Origin: Enterococcus pallens ATCC BAA-351
GTDB lineage: Bacteria > Bacillota > Bacilli > Lactobacillales > Enterococcaceae
DNA length: 64,000 nucleotides
Assembly: GCF_000407485.1 (NCBI RefSeq)
Contig: NZ_ASWD01000003.1
Span: 620,001-684,000, forward strand
Reading direction: 5' to 3'
Of the stretch, positions 25,617-33,803 are shown piece after piece. Both the position numbers and the translations under genes were made by a program. Positions within the stretch are counted from its first letter, which is position 1; each line of letters begins with the position of its first letter. The notes under the pieces are model-generated. The model ran no database searches. It was not told the origin of the DNA and worked only from the letters and a program-made list of their open reading frames with translations.

Positions 25617-26453
25617 TTATTTTTCAGGAAGACTCCACTTTTCACCAAACCATTTTTCAGAGATCTCTCCATATTTACCATCTTCTTGAAGTTTATCAAA
25701 CGCTTCGTTAATTTTATCCACTAGTTCTGTGTCGTCTTTACGAGCACCCACAGCAAAGTTTTCATTGTTGAAGCCGGCATTAAAGACGGTGAAGTCAGCG
25801 GTTTTTCCTGCTTGCTTTAAATAGTAATCAGCATAAACACGGTCAATCAGCAATCCGTCAATTCGGCCGCTTTCTAAATCGATGAAAGCCTCATTGAAGC
25901 TAGCATATAAAGTAGCATCGTTTGTATCAACCAGATCCTTTAATTTCTCTGGTTCGTTATTGAAGCCTTCATAACCAGATGAACCTTCTTGCGCACCTAA
26001 TATTTTGCCTTTTAGGTCTTCGTCCTTGGTAATTCCACTGTCTTTTTTTGCAACAATCACTTGTTCATTTTTAGCATATGGTTTTGAAAAAGCTACTTTC
26101 TTTTCCCGGGCACTTGTCATAGTATAGCCATTCCAGATCAAATCAATGGTTCCATTGTCTAACTCATTTTCCTTCATAGACCAATCAATTGACTGGAAGG
26201 TTGGTTTAATTCCATATTGCTCAAAGACTGCGTTAGCTAAATCGATATCAAAACCAACCGTTTTTCCATCTTCATCTTTAAAGCCCATTGGTACAAAGGT
26301 GTCATCTAGTCCAATCGTGATTTTTTTCGATTCTTCGATCTGCTTCCACGAGCTGCCCTCTGAAGTATTATCATCATCGTTTTTGCCACATGCTCCTAAA
26401 GCCACTACCGTTAATAATGCTGCTGCACCCATTACAAATCTTTTCAATTTCAT
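25617..26453 (-). CDS. Amino-acid ABC transporter substrate-binding lipoprotein, first copy
   Basis: 278 residues with lipobox L-G-A-C (Cys22), then an Asp/Ser-rich linker and the binding domain (ITIGLDDTFVPMGFKDEDG, NELDNGTIDLIWNGYTM, FAVGARKDDTELVDKIN). It is membrane-anchored outside the cell and delivers the amino acid to the permease encoded two genes upstream. The operon order is permease, ATPase, binding protein, binding protein. A T-box with a CAC specifier at the head of the operon suggests histidine, in line with the T-box-controlled hisXYZ-type transporters predicted in Firmicutes. Confidence 0.9.
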   Translation of the reverse strand: MKLKRFVMGAAALLTVVALGACGKNDDDNTSEGSSWKQIEESKKITIGLDDTFVPMGFKDEDGKTVGFDIDLANAVFEQYGIKPTFQSIDWSMKENELDNGTIDLIWNGYTMTSAREKKVAFSKPYAKNEQVIVAKKDSGITKDEDLKGKILGAQEGSSGYEGFNNEPEKLKDLVDTNDATLYASFNEAFIDLESGRIDGLLIDRVYADYYLKQAGKTADFTVFNAGFNNENFAVGARKDDTELVDKINEAFDKLQEDGKYGEISEKWFGEKWSLPEK

Positions 26454-26496
26454 TCTTACTTCCTCCTCGATTTAAGTTTTACTTTATTTAAAGCAA

Positions 26497-27132
26497 TTAT
26501 TTAATTGGTTCAACCTTCAATAATTTATCAGCAATGTTTTCAGCGAAAACTAAATCATGGGTAACCACAATTTGCGTCACACCGTCGCTTTTCAGTTCCA
26601 AAATCAAACTTTCTACCTGCTGCCGCAGTGCTGGATCTAAGGCACTGGTGGGTTCGTCGTAAGCTAACACTTTGGGATTCATCGCCATTGCTCTTGCAAT
26701 TGCCAGCCGCTGCTTTTGACCACCAGATAGCTGGAAAGGATAGCTGTTTAGCAGCTCTTCAATCCCTAACAAACTAGCAAGGTTCTTAGCTTTATTGGTA
26801 TAGGTTTCTTTGTCTTGTTTTAAAACAAGTCTTGGTCCGATAGTAATATTATCCATTACATTCAAATGTGGGAACAGCTGAAAATCTTGGAATACCACAC
26901 CAACGACTTGTTCAGTTTGTTTGTCAGCTGCTGGATCAAAAGGTTCCCCATCCAGTAAAAAGGTTCCGCTATCTGCTTTTTCCAAGCCGGCTAACGTTCG
27001 CAGCAATGTTGTTTTCCCCCCACCAGATGGTCCAACAATGGCAAGGATTTGTCCATCAGGAATAACTAGGTCTAGGTTATTGATTACTTTTTTATTGCCA
27101 AATGATTTATTGACATTTTTTAATTCAATCAT
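26497..27132 (-). CDS. Amino-acid ABC transporter ATP-binding protein (GlnQ/HisP family)
   Basis: 211 residues, somewhat shorter than the usual 240 of this family. Walker A is GPSGGGKTT, the signature is LSGGQKQRLAIARAMA, Walker B is [13 protein letters not shown], and the switch is VTHD. It energises uptake together with the permease gene immediately upstream; the two genes are 22 bases apart. Confidence 0.93.
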   Translation of the reverse strand: MIELKNVNKSFGNKKVINNLDLVIPDGQILAIVGPSGGGKTTLLRTLAGLEKADSGTFLLDGEPFDPAADKQTEQVVGVVFQDFQLFPHLNVMDNITIGPRLVLKQDKETYTNKAKNLASLLGIEELLNSYPFQLSGGQKQRLAIARAMAMNPKVLAYDEPTSALDPALRQQVESLILELKSDGVTQIVVTHDLVFAENIADKLLKVEPIK

Positions 27133-27154
27133 GTAGGTTCTCCTCTTTCACATA

Positions 27155-27796
27155 TTAGCGATAGTAGTTTAGACGGTTTTCCAATTGCTTCATCACTACT
27201 GTAGCAATTCCTGTCATCACTAGATAGATTAAAGCAACTCCTAGCAATGGTAGTAAAGTAGTATCCCGTTCCATCGCAATCTTCCCTGCTCGCATTACAT
27301 CAGATAAGCCTAAAATGTAGACTAACGAAGTATCCTTAACTAGGTTGATTACTTCATTACCGACAGATGGTAAAACAATTTTTACTACCTGTGGAATAAT
27401 GATACGGGTAATCGTTTGAAAAGGCGTCAAACCTAAAACGCGGGACGCTTCGTATTGACCCAACGGAATCGATTGAATCCCGCCACGGAAAATTTCAGCA
27501 TAGTAAGCTGCGTAGTTTAAAACAAATGCGAACAGTGCTGCTTCAAAGCGGTCAAATACGATTCCTACCAGCGGCAGACCGTAAAAGACAAAGATTAATT
27601 GAAGCAATAATGGCGTTCCGCGCATGATCCAAACATATAATTGCAAAATCCATTGAATTGGTTTGAACCGACTGGATAATCCAAAGGAAAGTAAAATTCC
27701 TAATGGCAGCGAGCCAATAATGGTGTATAAAAATAATTTCAATGTCGTACTGGCACCGGTTAATAGTTGCGGCATAACTTCGATTAAATAATTCAT
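27155..27796 (-). CDS. Polar amino-acid ABC transporter permease
   Basis: 213-residue membrane protein with five predicted segments. It carries the HisMQ-type signature YAAYYAEIFRGGIQSIPLGQYEASRVLGL and the ATPase-contact loop NEVINLVKDTSLVY. It probably acts as a homodimer, since only one permease gene is present. GGGAGG lies ten bases before the ATG. It is the first gene after the T-box leader. Confidence 0.93.
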   Translation of the reverse strand: MNYLIEVMPQLLTGASTTLKLFLYTIIGSLPLGILLSFGLSSRFKPIQWILQLYVWIMRGTPLLLQLIFVFYGLPLVGIVFDRFEAALFAFVLNYAAYYAEIFRGGIQSIPLGQYEASRVLGLTPFQTITRIIIPQVVKIVLPSVGNEVINLVKDTSLVYILGLSDVMRAGKIAMERDTTLLPLLGVALIYLVMTGIATVVMKQLENRLNYYR

Positions 27797-27818
27797 CCTG
27801 CATGTTCCTCCCTAAAAT

Positions 27819-27875
27819 AAAAAAAGTCCCCTGGCTGTCTGCCAGAGGACGTCGTTAAACGTGGTTCCACCTCTT
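27819..27875 (-). promoter_or_regulatory. Second T-box antiterminator/terminator module without its own Stem I
   Basis: On the minus strand a T-box sequence AGGTGGAACCACG (core 27871-27860) is followed by the terminator GTCCTCTGGC-AGACA-GCCAGGGGAC and seven Ts (27850-27819). It lies only 60 bases after the first T-box terminator, too little for another specifier stem. It therefore seems to depend on the Stem I of the complete T-box upstream, giving two serial attenuation decisions before the permease gene. Confidence 0.8.
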
Positions 27876-27931
27876 GTTTGCTTATTCTTTACAGAAAAAG
27901 CCTCTTTGGGTCAATGCCAGCTTGGTGAAAT

Positions 27932-28192
27932 AAAAAAAGTCCCTTAGTCATAATGACTAAAGGACGTAAATTACGCGGTTCCACCTTTTTTCATTGCTGT
28001 CTCACAACAAGCAATCTCCACTGGTCAACTTGACCACAGCTGTAACGGGCCCTCCCGGACTAGCCTACTTGCTTCAACTAGCCGACTCAAAGATGTGGTT
28101 CACAACTAACTGCTGTCTCTTTTCACCAGCCAGAGACTCTCTAAAAGCAACTTACCTGCTACTCTTCTTTTCATTGTCGTTTGATTAAGTTG
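27932..28192 (-). promoter_or_regulatory. T-box riboswitch, specifier CAC (histidine)
   Basis: Minus-strand leader with the standard Lactobacillales T-box parts: AGAAGAGTAG at the Stem I base, the apical stem GTCTCT...AGAGAC with GGCTGGTGAA loop, and a specifier region GTGAACCACATCTTTGAG in which the triplet before the conserved A is CAC (28097-28095). The T-box AGGTGGAACCGCG (core 27985-27974) and terminator GTCCTTTAGTCA-TTA-TGACTAAGGGAC with seven Ts (27965-27932) follow. Uncharged tRNA-His would stabilise the antiterminator and allow transporter expression. Reading ACC (Thr) would require a one-base shift against the family alignment and is less likely. Confidence 0.88.
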
Positions 28193-28198
28193 TTTTTA

Positions 28199-28227
28199 AC
28201 TTTACACCGGGTCAAAGGGTTTGTCAA
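28199..28227 (-). promoter_or_regulatory. Promoter of the T-box-controlled transporter operon
   Basis: On the minus strand TTGACA (28227-28222), exactly 17 bases, TAAAGT (28204-28199). It is the closest match to the vegetative consensus in this part of the window. Transcription would start near 28192, just ahead of Stem I. Confidence 0.8.
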
Positions 28228-28263
28228 CTAGAAAATTTCATCGATTTTTAATTTTTGTTGATT

Positions 28264-29352
28264 TTATTTAGGAACAAACTGAAATTTCACCCATGGACGT
28301 AAAAATTCCAACATAATTAATTCGTCCTGTGGAATTCTGCCGACTAGATTTTTCCGGTCATCGCTATGGGGTTCTAAGATAATTTGCAGCTCATTTTTGT
28401 ATTTACCAAATTTATCGTTGCCGATAACTACATCCCCCACTTGAAACTCTTGTTCATTGTCATGAGGAGGATTTGCAACCTCGCTGTAATTTACCCGAAC
28501 TTGGGTTGAACGTACCATGGAAGCTGTAATATCTCCGCGGCGAAAATGTTTATCATAGTTGATAATCTTGCTTTCCACTTCGTTGATTTCTGAGACTAGT
28601 TCAACACTTAGACTTAGTTTGTAACGATCAATTGCTGCGACCTTTGCTAGCTCTTCATCTGAAGCATATGCATTCCCAATAATCACTGTATCAATTAATC
28701 CAGTAGCAAACATATGACGAGCCTGCAAATCAATTGGCAAATGGCGATGCATTTCCAATGTCGGCAATCCATCGTTCACATCCCAGGGACCATACTGTGC
28801 TGCTGAACTTGTAATGAAAGCCGCCGTTTTAATTCCTTGACGTTTAAAACGTTCGCTGCAAGAGATGAAGAAATCGTATGGCAAAGCAGACCCGCTTTGA
28901 GGATAAAAATTATGGCAGCCATACAAAAATGGTTTGTTGGCTTCATAGGACAAAATATTTTCCAAGTAAGCAACATTATTACTCATATTCAATTCAATCG
29001 CCAGACCTTGTGGATTAAACGTCAGCATAGCTTCTTTATTTCCATCAAAGCCCTCATCTAAACGAATGCCCTCTGCCCCTAATTCTGCAAAAAAGCTTAA
29101 GTCGTCGTAAGAAATTTCCAGCTCGTCGAAAATGGCTGGTGCGATATCCAAGATGGTCTCAAATCCCAATTCTTTTCCATAGCCAATAATTCCTTGGAAT
29201 TTTTCACGAACCTTATCCTTACCATCGGTTACCTCCAGCATGCTCATAAAGATGCGGGTGTAGCCGAGCTCCGCCGCTTTTTTTAAATACTGACGATCCT
29301 CCTGCGGGTCGCTGTGGTCAGGATAAATTGATACGCCTAGTTCTCTTTTCAT
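28264..29352 (-). CDS. MupG/DUF871-family TIM-barrel protein (possible 6-phospho-glycosidase)
   Basis: 362 residues with an N-terminal TIM-barrel (MKRELGVSIYPDHSDPQEDR, TRIFMSMLE, ETILDIAPAIFDEL, LGAEGIRLDEGF, IELNMSNN, GCHNFYPQSGS) and a C-terminal cyclophilin-like lobe (residues 245-360). The family includes Staphylococcus MupG, which cleaves 6-phospho-N-acetylmuramyl disaccharides (GH170). Here it is the last gene of a lactose/cellobiose-type PTS operon, as is common in enterococci. No strong terminator follows it, so some read-through into the T-box leader is possible. The substrate is inferred only. Confidence 0.85.
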   Translation of the reverse strand: MKRELGVSIYPDHSDPQEDRQYLKKAAELGYTRIFMSMLEVTDGKDKVREKFQGIIGYGKELGFETILDIAPAIFDELEISYDDLSFFAELGAEGIRLDEGFDGNKEAMLTFNPQGLAIELNMSNNVAYLENILSYEANKPFLYGCHNFYPQSGSALPYDFFISCSERFKRQGIKTAAFITSSAAQYGPWDVNDGLPTLEMHRHLPIDLQARHMFATGLIDTVIIGNAYASDEELAKVAAIDRYKLSLSVELVSEINEVESKIINYDKHFRRGDITASMVRSTQVRVNYSEVANPPHDNEQEFQVGDVVIGNDKFGKYKNELQIILEPHSDDRKNLVGRIPQDELIMLEFLRPWVKFQFVPK

Positions 29353-29369
29353 GTGGTGCCTCCTTGATT

Positions 29370-30758
29370 TTAGTCTTTTAAGCCATTTTGTTCAGCAACT
29401 TGCTTGAACCAGTGACCAGATTTTTTCACCGTTTTGATTTGTGTATGGATATTGTTAGAAATAAAGCCATAACGATTTTTATAAGCGTTTAACCAAGACC
29501 AGCAGTCAATTGGGGTCCACATGTGATAGCCAAAGCAGTTTGAACCTTCCTCAATGCCCTTATGCAGCCATTCTAAATGCTCTTGGACAAAGTCAATGCG
29601 GTAATCGTCTTCAATCATACCTTCTGCATTCTTAAAACGCTCTTCATTAGAAACGCCCATCCCATTTTCTGATACATACCAAGGGATATTTTTGTAATTC
29701 TCACGAATATTTACGGCAATATCATACAATGCTTTGGGATAAATTTCCCAGCCGCGATCCAGGTTCACACGACGACCTGGCATGTCGTAGGCATCATAGT
29801 AACGATCTGGCATCCATGACCCTACCGAGTTTGGTGCCACATCAGGTGCTTTTACTCGATTTGGATGATAGAAATTCACCCCTAAGAAATCGACTGTATT
29901 TTCTTTCAAAATTACTTTTTCTTCATCCGTACTTTCCCACAACACTTTGTCCTTCGCTAATAGTTCCTCTAATTCAGCCGGAAAATGTCCATAAACGGCT
30001 GGTTCTAAGAACATTTTATTGTTCCAAAGCTCGGCAATTCTGGCCGCTTCCTGATCTGCATCGCTGTCTGAAGCGGCATAAGTTGGAGTCAAATTCAAAA
30101 TTGTTCCAATTTGCGCATCTTCAATCGCTAATTCACGAAAGACTTTGATCGCTTTAGCGGAAGCTAGATTTAAATTGTAGGCCACCTGAACAGCTTTTTT
30201 ACCATCAACAATATTAGGATAATGGAATTGGAAAAGATACTCCCCTTCGACTACTACCATTGGTTCATTATGCGTTGCCCAGTATTTCACTCGGTCGCCA
30301 AATAATTCAAAACAACGCTTAGCAAAACCAACGTACAGGTCAACAACTTTTTTTGATTCCCAACCGCCATATTTATCAAACAGCTCCACTGGCAGATCGA
30401 AATGATGCAAGTTCATAACTGGTGTCATTCCTTGATCCAGCATCGTATTGATTACATCGTTGTAATAGCGAACAGCGTCTTCATTAACTGTGTTGGTTTC
30501 TAAATCATCAATCAAACGACTCCACTGAATGCTGGTACGCAAGCTGTTCATGCCGATAGAACGCATCATTTGAATATCTTCTTTGTAGCTGTTGTAAAAG
30601 TTCGATGCAGTATCCGGTCCTACTTGATTGTAGAAAGCTTCTGGTTCAATTTCATAATGATAATCGAATACACTGGCATGTTTCTTGTTAAAACGACCTT
30701 CGCTTTGCGGTCCTGAGGTGGCTGCGCCCCACCAAAAATTTGTTGGAAATTGCTTCAT
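29370..30758 (-). CDS. Glycoside hydrolase family 1, 6-phospho-beta-glucosidase/galactosidase type
   Basis: 462 residues. GH1 motifs are complete: N-terminal FPTNFWWGAATSGPQSEG, acid/base glutamate in YWATHNEP near residue 170, nucleophile in PWYVSENGMG near 365, and a C-terminal WTPIDCWSWLNAYKNRYGF. It hydrolyses the phosphorylated beta-disaccharide delivered by the PTS encoded upstream. The C-terminal region has SNNIHTQIKTVKKSGHWFK, consistent with phospho-sugar rather than free-sugar enzymes. It is followed by a MupG-like gene after 17 bases. Confidence 0.92.
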   Translation of the reverse strand: MKQFPTNFWWGAATSGPQSEGRFNKKHASVFDYHYEIEPEAFYNQVGPDTASNFYNSYKEDIQMMRSIGMNSLRTSIQWSRLIDDLETNTVNEDAVRYYNDVINTMLDQGMTPVMNLHHFDLPVELFDKYGGWESKKVVDLYVGFAKRCFELFGDRVKYWATHNEPMVVVEGEYLFQFHYPNIVDGKKAVQVAYNLNLASAKAIKVFRELAIEDAQIGTILNLTPTYAASDSDADQEAARIAELWNNKMFLEPAVYGHFPAELEELLAKDKVLWESTDEEKVILKENTVDFLGVNFYHPNRVKAPDVAPNSVGSWMPDRYYDAYDMPGRRVNLDRGWEIYPKALYDIAVNIRENYKNIPWYVSENGMGVSNEERFKNAEGMIEDDYRIDFVQEHLEWLHKGIEEGSNCFGYHMWTPIDCWSWLNAYKNRYGFISNNIHTQIKTVKKSGHWFKQVAEQNGLKD

Positions 30759-30808
30759 AGTTTTCTCCTGACTTTCTTTTGCTAGTTTTATTTTATCTTA
30801 CAAGAAAC

Positions 30809-30842
30809 AAGGACTCAAGAATCCATTGATCCTTGAATCCTT
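30809..30842 (-). repeat. Long intercistronic hairpin between the IIC and GH1 genes
   Basis: On the minus strand AAGGATTCAAGGATC-AATG-GATTCTTGAGTCCTT forms a 15-base-pair stem with two G-U pairs and a four-base loop. It is followed by TTGTTTCTTG, without a proper T-run, so it fits a processing or stabilising element, or a leaky terminator, better than a full stop. Confidence 0.7.
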
Positions 30843-30850
30843 TCTTAGAT

Positions 30851-32110
30851 TTATTGTGCTGCTTCGCGTTTTAGCTCTTGTTTAGTAGAAAGCATTACGA
30901 ATGGTACGTACATAACGATTGAGATTGCTAAGTTTACTGCTGATAATACGGCACCTGCGATACTTTGTGTTGCCAAGAATCCACCTAAGATTGGTGGTGT
31001 TACCCATGGTGGCATAACAGTTGCTGGTGGCACTAAACCAAATTTGGTTGCAAAGTAAGCTGTTGTCACACAAACCATTGGAGTTAGGATAAATGGAATG
31101 AACATAATTGGATTCAATACCAATGGTAAACCAAACATTAATGGTTCATTGATGTTGAATACACCTGGAGCTGCTGCTAAGTTATTCACTACCATAAAGG
31201 CTTTATGTTTACGTCCTACTAAATAAATTGCGATAATCAAACCAAGTGTTACCCCGGTACCACCCATGTTAACGAATGAATCGATGAATGGTTTGTTTAC
31301 GATATAAGGAGCTGTTTTACCTGCGCTAAGTGCTGCCATGTTTGCTTCGATTGCTGGTGCATTGATTGCTTGCATGAATGGGTCGATCATGTTAGCACCG
31401 TGTAAACCGAAGAACCATAAGAATGGTGTAATGAAAGCAATTAGTAAAGCTGAACCGTAAGAGTTTGCCAAGCCCATGAATGGTTCTTGTACCATTGCGT
31501 AGAATGAAGCAAACATATCTTCAACACCAAAGCTAGCGATAACTGCTGCAACTAAACCGAATAAAGAAATAGTAATCATTGCTGGGAACAGCGCTGCAAA
31601 TGATTTAGCTACTGCAGGCGGAACACCATCAGGCATTTTAACCACTAGTTTAGGATTACCCAATAGGCGACGGAATAACTCAGTAACGACAATTGCTACG
31701 ATTAAAGCTACGAATAAACCACTAGAGTTCATCCCACTAGTAGCTGCACCTAGTGTGAAGAAACAGGCTACAGAAACAACACCTGTTGAAACGCCATCTT
31801 TGCCATAGCTGTTCGCCAAGTTATAGGCAACTAGAAAGGCAATAAAGACAGATAGAATACCAAAAGTACCGTTCCAAACGCTTCCACCGAAACCTTTCCA
31901 TGATTCGCCGCCGAAGATGCCATTCATAAAGTCTCCGAAAGCTGGAATGGTTAACGATAAATTGTTGATCATTACGGCTAATGCACCTAAAATCATCAAC
32001 GGCATGGTTACCATGAATGAGTCACGAATTGCTACTAAGTGACGCTGCGCCCCAATTTTAGACGCAATCGGGATGAAACGTCTTTCCATAAAATTAATAA
32101 ATCCATCCAT
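30851..32110 (-). CDS. PTS lactose/cellobiose-family transporter subunit IIC
   Basis: 419-residue membrane subunit with about ten segments and the EIIC_2 features of CelB-type permeases: MERRFIPIASKIGAQRHLVAIRDSFMVTMPLMILGA at the start, FFGLHGANMIDPFMQAINAPA near residue 240, and the conserved NINEPLMFGLPLVLNP near residue 325. Its partners IIB and IIA are encoded upstream in the same operon. The ATG follows AGGAGGAATTTTATA. Cellobiose, lactose or chitobiose-type disaccharides are the usual substrates. Confidence 0.93.
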   Translation of the reverse strand: MDGFINFMERRFIPIASKIGAQRHLVAIRDSFMVTMPLMILGALAVMINNLSLTIPAFGDFMNGIFGGESWKGFGGSVWNGTFGILSVFIAFLVAYNLANSYGKDGVSTGVVSVACFFTLGAATSGMNSSGLFVALIVAIVVTELFRRLLGNPKLVVKMPDGVPPAVAKSFAALFPAMITISLFGLVAAVIASFGVEDMFASFYAMVQEPFMGLANSYGSALLIAFITPFLWFFGLHGANMIDPFMQAINAPAIEANMAALSAGKTAPYIVNKPFIDSFVNMGGTGVTLGLIIAIYLVGRKHKAFMVVNNLAAAPGVFNINEPLMFGLPLVLNPIMFIPFILTPMVCVTTAYFATKFGLVPPATVMPPWVTPPILGGFLATQSIAGAVLSAVNLAISIVMYVPFVMLSTKQELKREAAQ

Positions 32111-32304
32111 TATAAAATTCCTCCTAGTTCGTTAATAATGTAATCATTTTTCTTCTAGAAAAATGTTTTTGATTCTCACCACGCATACCATCCAACTAGA
32201 TATTTCTGTTTCTTACTAGCGAACAATTCATGCTTTGATTGCTCTTTTTTGCTGACTGCCAAAAGTTGGACTGGCATCCTATTCCGTTAGTAATGTAGTT
32301 ATTT
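32111..32304 (-). other. 194-base gap between the acetyltransferase and IIC genes
   Basis: It holds a perfect 8-bp inverted repeat CATTTTTC/GAAAAATG (32145-32165) in the IIC leader and a weak stem TGCCA/TGGCA near the end of the acetyltransferase gene. No clear terminator, vegetative promoter or sigma-54 promoter was found. The gap is probably transcribed as part of the operon. Confidence 0.45.
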
Positions 32305-33447
32305 CTAAAAATAATCGTAAAATGATTGTTTGCCTTGTGGAAAGACCGTCATCATTTTTTGATTTGTTACTTCGAATTTGTCTAAGAAACAACCTTCTTG
32401 CAAAGTTAAATCACCTAATAACAACTCTGCCCAGGCTTGAATTGTTCCTCGTACATCTGCTTGTTTACCTTCAACCTTTTGGCACTGGTTTGACGTTACC
32501 TGCCATTTCCCTACATTCCAAGGACATTGTCGGTCTTCGGTTACCTCTACAATAATGGCCTCGGCATCAATTGGTATATGACGAAATAATTGCGAAAAAT
32601 TGACGATTCGGCTCATCATATAAGGTTTAATCGAAATTTCTAATGTCTCTTGCTCAGAAAATAACTCTTCCAAGCGTTCGTGAGCGGGGCCGGCATAGTA
32701 AAACCAAGCGAAGGACGACACATGTGCCTTCATATACGTTAGTAACTTTCTTAAAGCAAAGCCATTTAAATAGACCAGTTCATCTACTAAGAACGTATCA
32801 CCCTGCAAGCGATAAATTAGATATCCTTGCAGTTGATGATTCTGATCGAAGCAAGCTGCATAGAAACGATGTGGATAATACTCCTGCAGTCGTTCCCACC
32901 ACCACTCTTCCCGTTCCACCGAACCAACTTGACCTTTCAAGGCTTGGTGATAAATCGTTTGAATCTGCGGCTTCAATTCCTGCCAAGTCCCTCGTTGAAC
33001 CTCACCAGTTCTTTCACTGTCTACGTAAGCAAACGCTGCTGCAGGAATCCGATAATGCTTTTGTTTGCTGGTATTCTCATAGCCAAACTGTCGATAAAAG
33101 CGTTGAGAGAACGGAGCTAGTTGAGAGATGACCACGCCATTTTCGTATGAGTCAGTTAATATTTCCTGCATCAGCTCAGAAACACCGCCGCTTCCGCGAA
33201 ATTCAGGATAACTTGCTACATAACCTATCCCTGACATCGGTACAGTTCCTGCGAAAATCTTGGCTTGAAAATGATTGCTCATTACCAAGCTGCTTAGCTG
33301 TTCCTTGTTGAAAGTGCCAAAACAATCTGCATGGTGATAACGAGAGAGAAACAATGCGTTCTCGATAATTGGCTGCTTTTTATTAAAAGCATATTCAATT
33401 AATTTCGTTACCGCTTGCAGAGTTGCTTGATTTTGCGGCAGCTTCAC
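32305..33447 (-). CDS. Eis-like GNAT acetyltransferase
   Basis: 380 residues, the usual length of the Eis-type family: two tandem GNAT folds plus a C-terminal SCP2-like domain. The first GNAT domain (residues 60-130) includes the acetyl-CoA segment VASYPEFRGSGGVSELMQEIL, followed by SQLAPFSQRFYRQFGYE, characteristic of Eis. The C-terminal domain (about 290-380) ends with the free carboxylate sequence YDYF, which in Eis enzymes acts at the active site. Eis proteins acetylate amines, including aminoglycosides, but the natural substrate here is unknown. It sits oddly between PTS IIA and IIC. Confidence 0.85.
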   Translation of the reverse strand: MKLPQNQATLQAVTKLIEYAFNKKQPIIENALFLSRYHHADCFGTFNKEQLSSLVMSNHFQAKIFAGTVPMSGIGYVASYPEFRGSGGVSELMQEILTDSYENGVVISQLAPFSQRFYRQFGYENTSKQKHYRIPAAAFAYVDSERTGEVQRGTWQELKPQIQTIYHQALKGQVGSVEREEWWWERLQEYYPHRFYAACFDQNHQLQGYLIYRLQGDTFLVDELVYLNGFALRKLLTYMKAHVSSFAWFYYAGPAHERLEELFSEQETLEISIKPYMMSRIVNFSQLFRHIPIDAEAIIVEVTEDRQCPWNVGKWQVTSNQCQKVEGKQADVRGTIQAWAELLLGDLTLQEGCFLDKFEVTNQKMMTVFPQGKQSFYDYF

Positions 33448-33458
33448 ATGATCATCTC

Positions 33459-33788
33459 CTACTCGTCAGCAAGGCGTTGATAAATATCGACTACTTCCTT
33501 AGCTAAATCATTAAAAGTAATACTTGTCATTAAGTGGTCTTGACTATGAACTGCTAATAACGTTACAGTCATTGGATCGCCACTGGCTTCTTTAGTTAAC
33601 AAACCTGTTTGTGCATGATGGGCTTCAATTAGCGCTTCATCTGCGGAAGCAAGCTTTTCTCTAGCTAGATCGAAGTCATTCTTTTTAGCTGCTTGAATTG
33701 CTTCCATCGCACTGCTTTTCGCATCGCCAGAATTCATGATTAAGCCCATGACAGCTTCTAATTGTTCTTGGTTCATTACGTCGCTCAT
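33459..33788 (-). CDS. PTS lactose/cellobiose-family subunit IIA
   Basis: 109-residue three-helix protein. The phosphorylated histidine is in LLAVHSQDHLMTSITF near residue 80, and the N-terminal LMNSGDAKSSAMEAI-type helix is typical of EIIA-Lac. It receives phosphate from HPr and donates it to IIB, encoded upstream. Confidence 0.94.
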   Translation of the reverse strand: MSDVMNQEQLEAVMGLIMNSGDAKSSAMEAIQAAKKNDFDLAREKLASADEALIEAHHAQTGLLTKEASGDPMTVTLLAVHSQDHLMTSITFNDLAKEVVDIYQRLADE

Positions 33789-33803
33789 CTTGATAACCCC
33801 TTC

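Noticed and set aside
28095-28099. Threonine (ACC) reading of the T-box specifier
   Set aside because: It needs a one-base shift relative to the conserved purine and the TTTGAG segment; CAC fits the family alignment better.
29729-30148. 139-codon plus-strand open frame
   Set aside because: Antisense shadow of the GH1 gene; no family features.
32225-32275. Possible second sigma-54 promoter before the IIC gene (TTTGGCAGTCAGC)
   Set aside because: The -24-like GG has no GC ten bases further on, so the required -12 element is missing.
32643-33131. 162-codon plus-strand open frame
   Set aside because: It is antisense to the Eis-like gene, which has complete domains in the opposite frame.
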